DNA from: Aquabacter sp040049275 | GTDB taxonomy: Bacteria; Pseudomonadota; Alphaproteobacteria; Rhizobiales; Xanthobacteraceae | NCBI RefSeq assembly: GCF_040049275.1 | Contig: NZ_JBDZDT010000012.1 | Coordinates: 62,001-126,000, forward strand | Length of the DNA: 64,000 nt | Reading direction: 5' to 3' | Shown: in pieces, positions 8,526-17,766 of the stretch | Layout: each line of letters opens with the position of its first letter | Numbering within the stretch: position 1 is the stretch's first letter | Translations under genes and position numbers: made by a program | Notes under the pieces: model-generated | Database searches by the model: none | What the model was told of the DNA's origin: nothing | Seen by the model: the letters and a program-made list of their open reading frames with translations, nothing else

Positions 8526-9260
8526 TCAGAGTTGCGCCAGGCCGCCGTCGACGGCGACTTCGCTGGCGGTCATGAAGCTGCTGTCCGACGACGCGAGAAA
8601 AGCGGCGACGGCCCCGATCTCCGACGGATCGGCCATGCGCTGGAGCGGCGTCATCGCGCCGTAGGCCTTCTGGCCCTCCTCGCCGAGCGCCTCCTTCGCG
8701 AGTTCGGTCGCCGTCGCCCCAGGCGACAGCACATTCACCCGGATGCCGGTGCCCTTCAGATCCTCCGCCCAGGTCCGCGCGAGGTTGCGCACGGCTGCCT
8801 TGCTGGCGCTGTACGCAGTGAAACCCGGGGCGCCCGTGGTGCCCGCGCTCGATCCTGTCAGGATGATCGAACCGCCCGCGCCCATCAGCGGCAACGCCTT
8901 CTGGACCGAGAAGATCGTACCCTTCACATTGGTGTCGAAGGTCTCATCAATGTGCGCGGCGGTGATCTGGCCGAGGGGAAGCGGGCTTCCCGCCCCGGCA
9001 TTGGCGAAGACGATGTCGAGGGTTCCGCGCTCGGCCTTCACCGCCACGTAGAGTCGGTCGAGATCGCTCTCATCCGAGACCGAGCCCTTCACCGCCCTGG
9101 CATTCGGCCCAAGCTCGGCCACAGCCGCGTCGAGCGCGTTCTGCCGGCGACCGAAGATGAAGACAAAGGCGCCCTCCTCGATGAATCGCTTTGCTGCGGC
9201 AAGGCCGATGCCGGTGGCGCCGCCCGTGATGACGGCGGTCTTTCCATTCAATCTGGTCAT
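8526..9260 (-). CDS. Short-chain dehydrogenase/reductase (second of a tandem pair)
   Basis: A 244-residue classical SDR with TGGATGIG near residue 11, NAGAG near 83, Ser in ILTGSSAGT, the Tyr/Lys pair in YSASK and a C-terminal EVAVDGGLAQL. The ATG at 9260 is the first that begins directly with the typical MTRLNGKTAVITGG start; a GTG seven codons further upstream is possible. It is the first gene of the minus-strand run SDR-SDR-NTF2-methyltransferase and faces a LysR gene across a 228-bp divergent region, the usual arrangement of a LysR regulator and its target operon. Confidence 0.92.
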   Translation of the reverse strand: MTRLNGKTAVITGGATGIGLAAAKRFIEEGAFVFIFGRRQNALDAAVAELGPNARAVKGSVSDESDLDRLYVAVKAERGTLDIVFANAGAGSPLPLGQITAAHIDETFDTNVKGTIFSVQKALPLMGAGGSIILTGSSAGTTGAPGFTAYSASKAAVRNLARTWAEDLKGTGIRVNVLSPGATATELAKEALGEEGQKAYGAMTPLQRMADPSEIGAVAAFLASSDSSFMTASEVAVDGGLAQL

Positions 9261-9398
9261 GTCGCGCAGTCCCTGCTTCACCCTCTCGGGTCGTTGGCTG
9301 TACGGGGAGGTCCCCCGAGAGCCTCAAAATGGGTTCGCTGGAGGCAGGCGGTGAGTGCGGAATCGCGCACATCGGTGGTGCGAAAACGATCCAGTTGA

Positions 9399-9410
9399 GC
9401 GATTGATCGC
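9399..9410. promoter_or_regulatory. Candidate LysR operator dyad
   Basis: GCGAT-TG-ATCGC, a perfect 5-bp dyad with a 2-bp centre, lies in the divergent region, 78 nt upstream of the LysR start. Its position fits a LysR binding site serving both directions. The support is only symmetry and location. Confidence 0.3.
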
Positions 9411-9488
9411 CGCGGCTTTGGCGCGCACTGCGGTGCAGCGTGTTACATTGGGCTTCGCAAGGCGCGGCTCGCGGCGCGGGAATGCACC

Positions 9489-10385
9489 ATGATCGACTGG
9501 GATGATGTTCGCTATTTTCTGGCCGCCGCGCGGGGAGGTTCAGTGCGGGCTGCCGCCGGGCGCCTCGGGGTGAATCACGCGACCGTGCTGCGACGTATCG
9601 CCCAACTCGAGGACCGGCTCGGGACGCAGATGTTCGAAAAGCTGCCTTCGGGCTACCGGCTGACGGCTGCGGGCGAGGAGGTCCTCGAGCTCGCCATCCA
9701 GATGGAAGCGTCGTCGCACCAGCTGGAGACGCGCGTGTTCGGGCGCGACCAAAGCGTGCGCGGGCTTCTGCGGGTGACGTTGACACCCATCCTCGCGACA
9801 CACCTGCTCATCCCGGACTTCGCCGAGTTCGCGCGTCTGCATCCGGACATCGAGATGGAAATCCTATCGTCTGGCGAGCTGGCAAATCTGACCAACCGCG
9901 AGGCCGACGTGGCGATCCGCGTCGTCTACGACCGCAAGACCCTGCCACTCAATCTTCACGGCCTGAAGGGACCGGAGCTGTTCGGCGGCGTCTACATATC
10001 CCGCGATCGACTCGCCGCATGGCGTGCGGGCGCGCCTGATCCCATCCGGTGGATCGTCATAAGCATGCATGGCATTCCGGAGTGGGCCAGCGAGGGTGAG
10101 GTACGTACCACGGGGGTCCCATTCAGGGTCACGGATGCCGCGGCGGAGATCGTTGCTGTACGGCAAGGGCTCGGGATCACGACGCTGCCGTGCTTTGTCG
10201 GAGACGCGGACCCCATGCTGGAGAGAGTGCCGGGTACTGACCTCCACATGTACGGAACACTCTGGCTTCTCACACAGGGGGAGACACGCAAGACGAAGCG
10301 CGTGCGACTCTTCACCGAGTTCGTATCTCGCAGGCTCGCTGCGCACGCTCCGCTTCTTGCGGGGCTGTCCATATCGCGCGACTAA
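9489..10385 (+). CDS. LysR-family transcriptional regulator
   Basis: A 298-residue LysR protein. The winged helix-turn-helix occupies residues 1-62 (WDDVRYFLAAARGGSVRAAA, then GRLGVNHATVLRRIAQLEDR), followed by the linker helix and the effector domain beginning RGLLRVTLTPILATHLLIP and ending RLFTEFVSRRL. The WDDVRYF start and the HATVLRRI recognition helix place it in the CrgA-like branch. It is divergent from the SDR operon on the minus strand, so it probably controls that operon and itself. Unlike the headless LysR remnant at 2333-2960, all domains are present. Confidence 0.92.
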   Translation: MIDWDDVRYFLAAARGGSVRAAAGRLGVNHATVLRRIAQLEDRLGTQMFEKLPSGYRLTAAGEEVLELAIQMEASSHQLETRVFGRDQSVRGLLRVTLTPILATHLLIPDFAEFARLHPDIEMEILSSGELANLTNREADVAIRVVYDRKTLPLNLHGLKGPELFGGVYISRDRLAAWRAGAPDPIRWIVISMHGIPEWASEGEVRTTGVPFRVTDAAAEIVAVRQGLGITTLPCFVGDADPMLERVPGTDLHMYGTLWLLTQGETRKTKRVRLFTEFVSRRLAAHAPLLAGLSISRD

Positions 10386-10505
10386 GCCGCGGCGGACGCT
10401 GGCGATACGATCCGCGCCAAGGTGATTGCGCCGATCATGGTGGCGTAGTCGACCAAGGCTTCTTCGATGCGAAGGACGACATGACGGCCGCTGTCTGAAG
10501 CGGGC

Positions 10506-10877
10506 CTAGTCGCTCAAAAGCATCCGGGCCATTGCGTCTGCAACTGCATGGTCTCGGTAGGGTTTCGAGAAGAACTGGCTGCCCTGAGGAAGATATATCT
10601 CTTCGAGGACTGATTCTCCGGAAGCAACAATCAACTTTACCGGCGGCCACCGATCGCGAATGTGATGGGATAGCTTGATGCCGTCCATTGTCCCCGGCAT
10701 CTGCACGTCAGTGAACACCAGGTCGATATCGGCCCTCGATTCCAGCATCCGAATTGCTTCATCGGCACTATCGGCCTCAAGCGCCACGTAACCCGCAGAT
10801 CGCACAAGGTCGACAGCACCCATTCGGATGATCGGGCTGTCTTCGACTACGAGGACGACTGCCTTGCCGTTAAACAT
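10506..10877 (-). CDS. Single-domain response regulator
   Basis: A 123-residue receiver domain with no output domain. The acidic pocket is VEDSPIIR (residues 11-18), the phospho-acceptor Asp is in FTDVQMPG near residue 58, the switch Ser is in IVASGES near 86, and the conserved Lys is in FFSKPY near 106. It lies 59 nt downstream of a HisKA_2-type kinase gene on the same strand, so the two probably form a cognate pair or the start of a phosphorelay. Such stand-alone receivers are common partners of HWE/HisKA_2 kinases in alphaproteobacteria. Confidence 0.92.
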   Translation of the reverse strand: MFNGKAVVLVVEDSPIIRMGAVDLVRSAGYVALEADSADEAIRMLESRADIDLVFTDVQMPGTMDGIKLSHHIRDRWPPVKLIVASGESVLEEIYLPQGSQFFSKPYRDHAVADAMARMLLSD

Positions 10878-10936
10878 TCATTGCTCGGGTTAAGTGAGCC
10901 GAGGAGGGCGATAAGCGCTGGGTGGGAAATAGGTTC

Positions 10937-11989
10937 CTATGCGGCCCTGGGAGCCTCGGGTTGGCGATCGGAGCCTCCGCTATGTCTGATTGTCACCGCG
11001 GTGCCGGGATTTGCATCGCTCAACTGGATTTCACTCAGTAGATTCTTGGCGAGCGCCTCGACAATGCCGGTGCCGAGGCCTGCCTTGGGTGCATGGCGCC
11101 CTGTACGCATACCGATGCCGTTGTCGATCACCGAGAGAGTCCAATCGCTGCCCGTCGAGCGATAGTCGATCGCGATCCTGCCGGTTGGCTGATCCGGGAA
11201 GGCATGCTTGAGGGCATTGATGACCAGTTCCGTCACGATAAGCCCCAGGCTGATGGAAACGTCCGCTTCCGTGGCGCTGTCATCAACCGTCACCGCAATC
11301 GAGAGCCGGTCCGGGTCTGCGATCATCGAAGCGCCCAAGCTATCGCAAAGCTGCGTCAGATAGCTGCGCAGTTCAACATTTCCGCCCGTGGACGTCGAGA
11401 GCTGCCTCTGCACGGCCGCGATCGACATGACCCGGAGATGGGCATTGTGGAGGTGTCCGCGCGCTTCCTCCGACTGTACCCGGCGCGCGCTCTGCATGAG
11501 AACGCTGGCTATGATCTGAAGGCTGTTTGCGACCCGGTGCTGGACCTCCTGGATGAGGATGGCCTTCTCTCTGACGAGATCGTCTTTCAGGCGCGCCTCG
11601 GCGCGCACAGCAGTCACGTCGGTTACTGCCACGAGAAGCCGGATACGACCCTTGTCGCCATCATCAAGGGTCCGCGCGTTGACCACCAGTTGCCGTGTCT
11701 TCTGGTTTGGCCGCTCGAGGTCAATTTCGTAGGCTTCGATATCCGCGCTTCCTGAAGCGGTCGCCTTCAGCAGCGAGGCAAGCTTGGGCATAGCCCACTC
11801 GCCGTTCCCAACGTCGCTGAGGCGTTTACCAATGATTGTCGCGGGATCGATCTCAAAGGCTCGGCAGAACGATGTGCTCGCCGCAATGACAGTCTGGTCC
11901 TCGGACAGGAAAAGCAGCGGCTCGTTTGATGAGACCACCACGGCAAGCGTGCTTGCGGCTTCGAAATGCTCGATCGGTTCTTTCGACAC
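10937..11989 (-). CDS. PAS-domain sensor histidine kinase, HisKA_2 type
   Basis: A 350-residue kinase without membrane segments, hence a cytosolic sensor. Residues 20-125 form a PAS domain (LLFLSEDQTVIAASTSFC, then GKRLSDVG). The H-box EVQHRVANSLQIIASVL near residue 150 has the HisKA_2 pattern (His-Arg-Val-x-Asn). The HATPase part shows the N-box LIVTELVINALKHAF and the G1 motif VIDNGIGM. The start is GTG at 11989, with GAGGG upstream. It is followed by the single-domain receiver. Signal and output are unknown. Similar soluble kinases feed light, redox or general-stress pathways. Confidence 0.9.
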   Translation of the reverse strand: MSKEPIEHFEAASTLAVVVSSNEPLLFLSEDQTVIAASTSFCRAFEIDPATIIGKRLSDVGNGEWAMPKLASLLKATASGSADIEAYEIDLERPNQKTRQLVVNARTLDDGDKGRIRLLVAVTDVTAVRAEARLKDDLVREKAILIQEVQHRVANSLQIIASVLMQSARRVQSEEARGHLHNAHLRVMSIAAVQRQLSTSTGGNVELRSYLTQLCDSLGASMIADPDRLSIAVTVDDSATEADVSISLGLIVTELVINALKHAFPDQPTGRIAIDYRSTGSDWTLSVIDNGIGMRTGRHAPKAGLGTGIVEALAKNLLSEIQLSDANPGTAVTIRHSGGSDRQPEAPRAA

Positions 11990-12340
11990 GACGTGGCCCT
12001 CATGGGCCGAAAACTCGCGGGGCGAGCCATCACTCGGCAGTGAACGGCCGTCAACACAGGCAACGAGGCTGACGCTCTAAGGGACCCTATCATGTCCGCT
12101 CTGTATCGGCGCCACACTTAATCGGGATAGCACGGTGGCCACGTGGAATCGGTGGCAACTAAGTGTGTCGCGTGGTCATGCGAACGGGTCTTGGACGCCT
12201 GCCGGGCGGCGATTGCTGAGACGGATTGCTTTCGAAGCGAGGCCAAGTTTCGCTCCAGGCGCATTCCGCAAGTTCGATTCCCTCCACCTTCAATACAAAA
12301 TGCGTCCCAGTCGAGACCTCGCCAATTTCCGCTCCCGGCG
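11990..12340. other. Intergenic region upstream of the kinase, no gene seen
   Basis: About 350 bases with no supportable gene on either strand. It contains TTCGATTCCCTCCACCT at 12273-12289, a 17-mer that recurs with one change at 60777-60793. The kinase promoter should lie near 11990-12100, but no convincing -35/-10 pair is visible. Confidence 0.4.
12273..12289 (+). repeat. Short dispersed motif TTCGATTCCCTCCACCT, copy 1
   Basis: Sixteen of 17 bases match the copy at 60777-60793, and the last 11 bases match 61051-61061 with one or no change. All three lie between genes. The motif resembles the T-loop end of a tRNA, but the flanks do not pair into a T-arm, so a tRNA gene is not claimed. Confidence 0.4.
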
Positions 12341-13372
12341 CTAGAGCGCATCGGGCGCCCCGTGCGTCTGCACAGACAACTGAGACACGAGCAGCCTGAG
12401 CGCGGAGGGAGAGCCTGGATCTGCAACAGAAGCGTCCAGGGTGTCCCGTAGTGCATTTGGGCTCATGGCGTCCGGCGCGCCAATCATCACAACGCGTGTG
12501 GCAGGGCCTTGCCCGTTCCATGGGCCACCGGCGTTGAGGCTGGAGCGCCGGCCAACCATCTGCAGCAGGATCTTTCGATCTGGCATCTCGTCGAGGTGAA
12601 TAAAGCCCTTCGCGCGATAGAGGCCGGCGGGAAGTGCATCGAAGGCCTCGCGCAGCTTGTTCAGGGCTAGCGGCTGCGATTGCTCCCACACCCAGGTGGC
12701 GAGGTAGGTGTGCGCATTCCCGCCGCCATCCGCAAGGAAACGCGCTCTGCCGCCCAAGGCAGGAAGACGTGTTAGGTCCAGTACAAGATTGAGCGGGACA
12801 ATGCCGTGGGAGGTCTCCAGGATACGCGCCCGTGTCGCCGTCTCGGAGATCACGGCCTTCATTTCGGCTAAGCCGCCGACACTGACCAGGTCCGCCTTGT
12901 TGAGCACCACGATGTCGGCGACCGACAATTGCGTCCTGGCGAGCTGCGCGATGTCGCCCTCGTGGCGCCCGAAATGAACAGCGTCCACCACGCCCAAGAT
13001 GGCGCTAACCTGCATCATGCCGGCAAGCTCCGGGCGCATGAAGGCGTTCGCCACCTGCAAGGGATCTGACGCTCCGCTTGTCTCCACGATGACCAAGTCG
13101 AGCGCGCCGAAGGTGCGGATGAGGCCGAGACAGGTCGAAACGAGGTCGTCGCGGATAGCGCAGCAGATGCAGCCATTGGCGAGACCATAGACATTTCCAT
13201 CGACGCCCACCACGAGTTCCGCATCGATGTTGATGGCGCCGAAATCATTCACCACCACCGCGGCCCGCAGGTCGTGGCATTGGCTGACGAGGTGGTTGAC
13301 GAGGCTGGTCTTGCCAGCGCCGAGGAAGCCGGCGACGACCACGACCGGAACGGGCGTCGCCACACCTGTCAT
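12341..13372 (-). CDS. CobW/COG0523-family GTPase, putative metallochaperone
   Basis: A 343-residue G3E GTPase. The Walker A motif GFLGAGKTSLV is at residues 15-25, the metal-binding CxCC motif is in NGCICCAIRDDL near 67, the guanine-specificity motif NKAD is near 158, and a CobW_C domain forms the C-terminal third. COG0523 proteins hydrolyse GTP to load zinc, cobalt or similar metals into client enzymes. Its ATG overlaps the stop of the upstream amidohydrolase gene (ATGA, 13369-13372), so translation is coupled; the obvious client is that metal-dependent amidohydrolase. No long His-rich tail is visible. The client assignment is inference. Confidence 0.9.
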   Translation of the reverse strand: MTGVATPVPVVVVAGFLGAGKTSLVNHLVSQCHDLRAAVVVNDFGAINIDAELVVGVDGNVYGLANGCICCAIRDDLVSTCLGLIRTFGALDLVIVETSGASDPLQVANAFMRPELAGMMQVSAILGVVDAVHFGRHEGDIAQLARTQLSVADIVVLNKADLVSVGGLAEMKAVISETATRARILETSHGIVPLNLVLDLTRLPALGGRARFLADGGGNAHTYLATWVWEQSQPLALNKLREAFDALPAGLYRAKGFIHLDEMPDRKILLQMVGRRSSLNAGGPWNGQGPATRVVMIGAPDAMSPNALRDTLDASVADPGSPSALRLLVSQLSVQTHGAPDAL

Positions 13373-14871
13373 GCCGAGGCAAAAGGTCGGCGAATCGGCC
13401 GGCCGGGATAGACGCCCTCGATGATCTGACCGTCACGCAGCACGGACTGGCCGTTCACGATCACATGGGAGATGCCGCTGGATGGCAGGGCACCATTCTC
13501 GCGGGTTGAATTGTCAGTGATGGTCTCGGGATCGAAGACGGTGATGTCCGCATCGGCGCCGACCTGCAGCCGGCCCTTGGTGGCCATTTGTGGCACACCG
13601 CATTCCTCGAGAAACTTGGCGAGGAGGTAGCTCGACTTCGCCACCGCCGTCATCAGTGACATCAGCTTCTTCTCACGCACATAGCGGAAGACGCGGGCAT
13701 AGGTGCCCGCGCTGCGCGGGTGGCCTTTCGCGGCCTCAAAGGGATAGTCGTAGGGAACGGTGGTCGCGCCCTCTTCATTATCATGGCTCGATGCCGCGTC
13801 GATGTAGGGAACACTATCGCTGCCGAGGCAGACGCTCGGCCAGGCCAGCCCCTTGAGCATGTCTTCTTCGGTGCAGTGCTCGAACAGTATGGTTGCGCCA
13901 GGGCTGTTCTTCAGCTCCGCCTCGTAAGTCTCCTTGGTCAGCGGCTGCATGGTACGCACGAGGGTGATGTCGCCATAGTCGTGGCCCATGTTCTTCTTGT
14001 AATTCTCGGGGTGCAGGTAATCGGCCATCATGATCGACGAGCCGAAAGTGTAGGGGTAGACTTCTAGCAGCACTTTCATGCCGTTCGCCCGCGCCTGGTC
14101 GACAATGCGAGCCGTCTCCTCCACCTGGCTCAGCACCTGGCCATGATAGTGATGGATCAGCAGGCCGATGCCGTGCATCTGGGCGTTGGCCATCGCTTCA
14201 AGATGGCCAAGGAGGCCTTCCGTCGGCAGCGATAGGCTGGAGAAGCGACCATGCACGGTGGCGAACAGACCATGCTTGCCGGCAAGCCGCCATGCCTGGT
14301 TCATCTCATAGGCGGTCATGCCCTCGACTGCGTAGCCGACGGGCGTCCCGATGCCCAGCGCACCGAGATTGAGCCCTTTCTCGATACTGGCCAATATGTG
14401 TTCGAGATCTCTCTCCGACGCCTTGCTGGTTGACCAGAACCCCTTGGCCTTCCAGACCTCCAGGAAGAAATTGCCGGTGGCCGGGACGAAGCCGCCAAAC
14501 ACTTCCTCGCGGACGGCCAAATGGCTGACCGAGGCGCCGTAATTGCTCTGGGAGCGCCCCTTCAGGCGGTCATACCAGCGATCCACCGGCCAGGCGCCGA
14601 TCTCGAGATCGAGCTGCGTGGTCCTGCCATCCATCAGGCCGAGCTTCACTGCAAAGGCATCGTTGGCGCCATGGGAATGTCCGTCGATAAAGCCGGGCGC
14701 CACGACATGCCGGCTCGCGTCGAGGACGGCGCCACCGGAAAGCGGCGTCAGCGAGATGGCGGCGATCTTGTCTGCCCGCACCCCCACATGCCGGATGCCG
14801 TCGAGCCCGGTTTCCGGGTCCATCGCGCGCCCGTTGGCGATGACCAGGTCAAATGTCTCTTCTTTCGCCAT
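13369..14871 (-). CDS. D-aminoacylase / dihydroorotase-like amidohydrolase
   Basis: A 500-residue amidohydrolase-superfamily enzyme. The composite beta-sandwich and TIM barrel begin with LVIANGRAMDPETGLDG, typical of N-acyl-D-amino-acid deacylases. The first metal motif is PGFIDGHSHG near residue 68; further His ligands are likely in HHYHGQV and EHCTEED, and LGSDSVPYID supplies the late Asp region. The ATG at 14871 has GGGAG six bases upstream. These zinc enzymes open amide, hydantoin or acylated amino-acid bonds. Overlap with the CobW GTPase gene implies coupled expression with its metallochaperone. The substrate is not readable. Confidence 0.87.
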   Translation of the reverse strand: MAKEETFDLVIANGRAMDPETGLDGIRHVGVRADKIAAISLTPLSGGAVLDASRHVVAPGFIDGHSHGANDAFAVKLGLMDGRTTQLDLEIGAWPVDRWYDRLKGRSQSNYGASVSHLAVREEVFGGFVPATGNFFLEVWKAKGFWSTSKASERDLEHILASIEKGLNLGALGIGTPVGYAVEGMTAYEMNQAWRLAGKHGLFATVHGRFSSLSLPTEGLLGHLEAMANAQMHGIGLLIHHYHGQVLSQVEETARIVDQARANGMKVLLEVYPYTFGSSIMMADYLHPENYKKNMGHDYGDITLVRTMQPLTKETYEAELKNSPGATILFEHCTEEDMLKGLAWPSVCLGSDSVPYIDAASSHDNEEGATTVPYDYPFEAAKGHPRSAGTYARVFRYVREKKLMSLMTAVAKSSYLLAKFLEECGVPQMATKGRLQVGADADITVFDPETITDNSTRENGALPSSGISHVIVNGQSVLRDGQIIEGVYPGRPIRRPFASA

Positions 14872-15039
14872 GGTTGCTCCCGCCTGATGCCGCATCAGAT
14901 TGCGGCCGTGTCGTTGCGACCGGCTCTCCCTGCATTCCAAAGCGGATATGGAATATCATTGGCAGTACCGCCGGCGACGGACGCTAGGCACAAATATTCG
15001 GTCCGATGTGCATTCAACACGCAACTCCGAAAGAGTGTC

Positions 15040-15903
15040 TCAGGTGAAGCCGTAGAGCCGGGCGGGATTTGTCACGAGGATGCGCTCGCGGTGCGCTTCG
15101 CCCACCCACCGGTCAAACAGGCCCAAGAGGCCGCGGGTATCCATGTCGCGATAGGGGAGTTCGCGTTCGTCCCCGCCTGAGATGCCCGTGTGCTCCGGCG
15201 TGTGCGGCCAGTCGGACGCCCACACCAGATGGTTGGGATTGGCCGCCGCATAGCGGGCGGCGAGGCGGTCCAAAGCGGGGTCGAATGGGTTGTCTGCGAG
15301 ACGGTAGGAGCCGGAGAGCTTCACCCAGGCCCGGCCTTCCTCGAGAAGCCGACACACCGTGTCGGCCGCAGGCCCGTCCGCCTCCCGTGGCGGTACCATG
15401 GCGAAATGATCGAACACGACCGGCACCGGCAACTCGCGCACCAGGGGAGCGATGGTTTCAAGTGCAGAGGCCGAGACAAAAGCCTGTACATGCCAATTGT
15501 TGCGCGCGCAGAGGTCCGCCGCCGCCCGGAGCTCGTCTCGGATTTCTGCCGTGGATTTGGTGCCGTGAGAGACAATATTGACTCTCAATCCTCTCACCCC
15601 GCGCTGGTCAAGATCGTCCAGCATCGAGAGTGGTGTGCGGGGACCCAGCACTGCCACAGCCCGCGCCTTGGGGCCGAGGCGATCGAGCGCATCAAGGGTG
15701 CAGGCATTGTCGCTGCCATAAATGCTCGGCTGGACGATCACCGCCCGCTCTAGACCGAGCCGGGCCATCATCGCCTCCAAATCGGGAAGCGGCGCGTCCA
15801 CGGGCGTGTAGCTGCGCGGGGTCGCGAGCGGAAAACGAACCTTCGGGCCAATGATGTGCACATGGCAATCACAGGCGTTAGCGGTTGGGAGAATTTCTGC
15901 CAT
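15040..15903 (-). CDS. Amidohydrolase_2 family TIM-barrel hydrolase
   Basis: A 287-residue metal-dependent hydrolase of the Amidohydrolase_2 family (2-pyrone-4,6-dicarboxylate lactonase-like). The N-terminal metal motif is ACDCHVHIIGP near residues 10-20; FDHFAMVPP carries a middle His and VWASDWPHTPEH carries the catalytic Asp near residue 230. Family members hydrolyse lactones or decarboxylate aromatic acids. The ATG at 15903 is used; a TTG two codons upstream is possible. It lies 168 nt upstream of the D-aminoacylase-like gene on the same strand and downstream of an MFS exporter gene, suggesting a small catabolic cluster. Confidence 0.88.
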   Translation of the reverse strand: MAEILPTANACDCHVHIIGPKVRFPLATPRSYTPVDAPLPDLEAMMARLGLERAVIVQPSIYGSDNACTLDALDRLGPKARAVAVLGPRTPLSMLDDLDQRGVRGLRVNIVSHGTKSTAEIRDELRAAADLCARNNWHVQAFVSASALETIAPLVRELPVPVVFDHFAMVPPREADGPAADTVCRLLEEGRAWVKLSGSYRLADNPFDPALDRLAARYAAANPNHLVWASDWPHTPEHTGISGGDERELPYRDMDTRGLLGLFDRWVGEAHRERILVTNPARLYGFT

Positions 15904-16141
15904 GGACAAGACTTCTCGATCGACGGAATGAACTCAGCACCTCGGGGAAGGCCGGCGACGGATGCCCCGCTTCAATAGCGAGTTCGACGATGCAGACGCG
16001 CCACCGATTCAACACACGTAAAAACCCACCGCGTGCCAGCATTCATAGGCAGGCTTTTTAGTTTGTTGCGCAGTCCGTGATCTATTCGAGATCGCGCGGA
16101 GGATGCCCGTTCGTGCTGGAAGTACCGGTGCTCATTCAAGG

Positions 16142-17632
16142 TCACTCCACCACAGCCTCCATAACGTCCTCAGCGGCCACATCGTCATTTCGGCTCTCAT
16201 CGGGAATGAGCCAAGTGACGACGACCGCGAGCGTCGCGATAAGAATGACGCCCCAGAAGCTCCAGCACACTGCGTGGTAGAAGATCATGCGGATGTCCGT
16301 ATTGTGAGCAAGCTCGGCAAACCCGGTAGGTTCATTGAGAAGTGCGAGAAGCTGGGTCGCGCGTTCGCCGCCGGCATAGTGCTGGATACCGATGCTCAGA
16401 ATAGCGCCAAGCGCTGCCGCTCCGAGCGTATTGCCAAGGCTGCGTGAAAAGATGATCGATGATGTTGCGGCCCCGCGCATAGACCATCCGACACTTTCCT
16501 GTACCAGCATGATGCCGGTGATGCTGATGATGCCCATTCCAAAGCCCATTAGAAACGATCCCACGCCGGCAAGCACGAGGCCGCTCTGTGGCGTCAGGAA
16601 CAACAGGAAGATAGTGCCCAGCAGAAACATGAAACTCCCGGCCCGCACCGTGCGCTGGATGCCGAACGTCCTGTAGAGACGGCCCGACAGCATCACGGCC
16701 ATCGGCCAACCGAAGACGAGCGTCGTCAAGGTCACGCCAGAGGCGATCGGCGAGCGCCCGAGCACGGCCTGGAAATAGATTGGCAGGATGGTTGTGAGCC
16801 CGATCCACACCATGCCGACGAGGAACGTGGCGATATTGCTGCTCGCGATCAGGCGCCGCGTCCACAGGTCGATGGAAATGATCGGTTCCGTAGCCCGCTT
16901 TTCCTGACGAATGAAAAGCCAACCTGCAACAACGCACAGGAAGGTGAGCGCCGCCAGTTCCCACCCCAGTGCATTAGTTTGTGTGAGGATGAGCAGGAAC
17001 GCAACGATCGCGATCGAAAACAGGATCGCGCCGACGTAGTCGATCCGAACCTGTCGGGACGCCACGTTCTCCCGCAGAAAGAAAGATAATCCGGTGATTA
17101 CGAGCACTCCGGGCGGGAGGTTGATCCAGAAGACCCATGCCCACGAGAAGCTGTCGATGATGACGCCACCCGCTACTGGCCCGGCGGCCGCCGACACCGC
17201 CCAGACAATAGCAAGCATACCCTGTGCACGGCTCCGTTCCTCGAGAGTGTAGAGGTCCCCGACAACCGTCATGGACACGGGGTAGATTGCGCCCGCGCCG
17301 AGCCCCTGCAGCGCACGGAACAGGATCAGCGAAGGCATCGACCACGCAAAGCCGCACATCAGGGTGCCGGCGAGGAAAAGCAGGACGCCGCCGATCAGAA
17401 CCGGCTTGCGACCGAACATGTCCGACAGCTTGCCATAGATTGGTGTCGTGGCCGCCTGTGCAAGCAGGAATGCGGAGAAAACCCAGCTATAGGAGGCAAA
17501 TCCGCCGAGTTGCCCGACGATGCGGAGCATGGCGGTTGCGACAATGGTCGTCTCGATCGCAACCATGAAGGTCGCGAGCATGATGGTGCCAAAGACCAAG
17601 TGACGGTGTGAACGCGCGACTGCAATGGACAT
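16142..17632 (-). CDS. MFS drug:H+ antiporter, DHA2-like
   Basis: A 496-residue polytopic membrane protein with the length and motif layout of 14-helix DHA2 exporters. Motif A appears as GKLSDMFGRKPVLIGG near residue 67-82, and the motif C region shows the Gly/Pro-rich AVSAAAGPVAGGVIIDSFSW. The central IDYVGAILFS and the second-half repeat FGWPMAVMLSGRLYRTFG follow. It probably exports a hydrophobic compound across the inner membrane. It precedes the amidohydrolase pair on the same strand with a 238-nt gap, so it may or may not share their promoter. Confidence 0.9.
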   Translation of the reverse strand: MSIAVARSHRHLVFGTIMLATFMVAIETTIVATAMLRIVGQLGGFASYSWVFSAFLLAQAATTPIYGKLSDMFGRKPVLIGGVLLFLAGTLMCGFAWSMPSLILFRALQGLGAGAIYPVSMTVVGDLYTLEERSRAQGMLAIVWAVSAAAGPVAGGVIIDSFSWAWVFWINLPPGVLVITGLSFFLRENVASRQVRIDYVGAILFSIAIVAFLLILTQTNALGWELAALTFLCVVAGWLFIRQEKRATEPIISIDLWTRRLIASSNIATFLVGMVWIGLTTILPIYFQAVLGRSPIASGVTLTTLVFGWPMAVMLSGRLYRTFGIQRTVRAGSFMFLLGTIFLLFLTPQSGLVLAGVGSFLMGFGMGIISITGIMLVQESVGWSMRGAATSSIIFSRSLGNTLGAAALGAILSIGIQHYAGGERATQLLALLNEPTGFAELAHNTDIRMIFYHAVCWSFWGVILIATLAVVVTWLIPDESRNDDVAAEDVMEAVVE

Positions 17633-17766
17633 CCTGTATCCCCAGCCATTTTCAAATAGTTTGCCAGGAGCCGCGGCTAAAGCGTTCGGGTTCTCCTTGA
17701 CGTGAAATACGCTCCGCCTGCAGCAGCGATCGTCCGATCAGTCCGCATTGCGCGACCTCCGTGCCG

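Noticed and set aside
12255..12300. tRNA or tmRNA 3' end at TTCGATTCCCTCCACCT
   Set aside because: Flanking bases cannot form the T-arm or acceptor stem, and no CCA follows.
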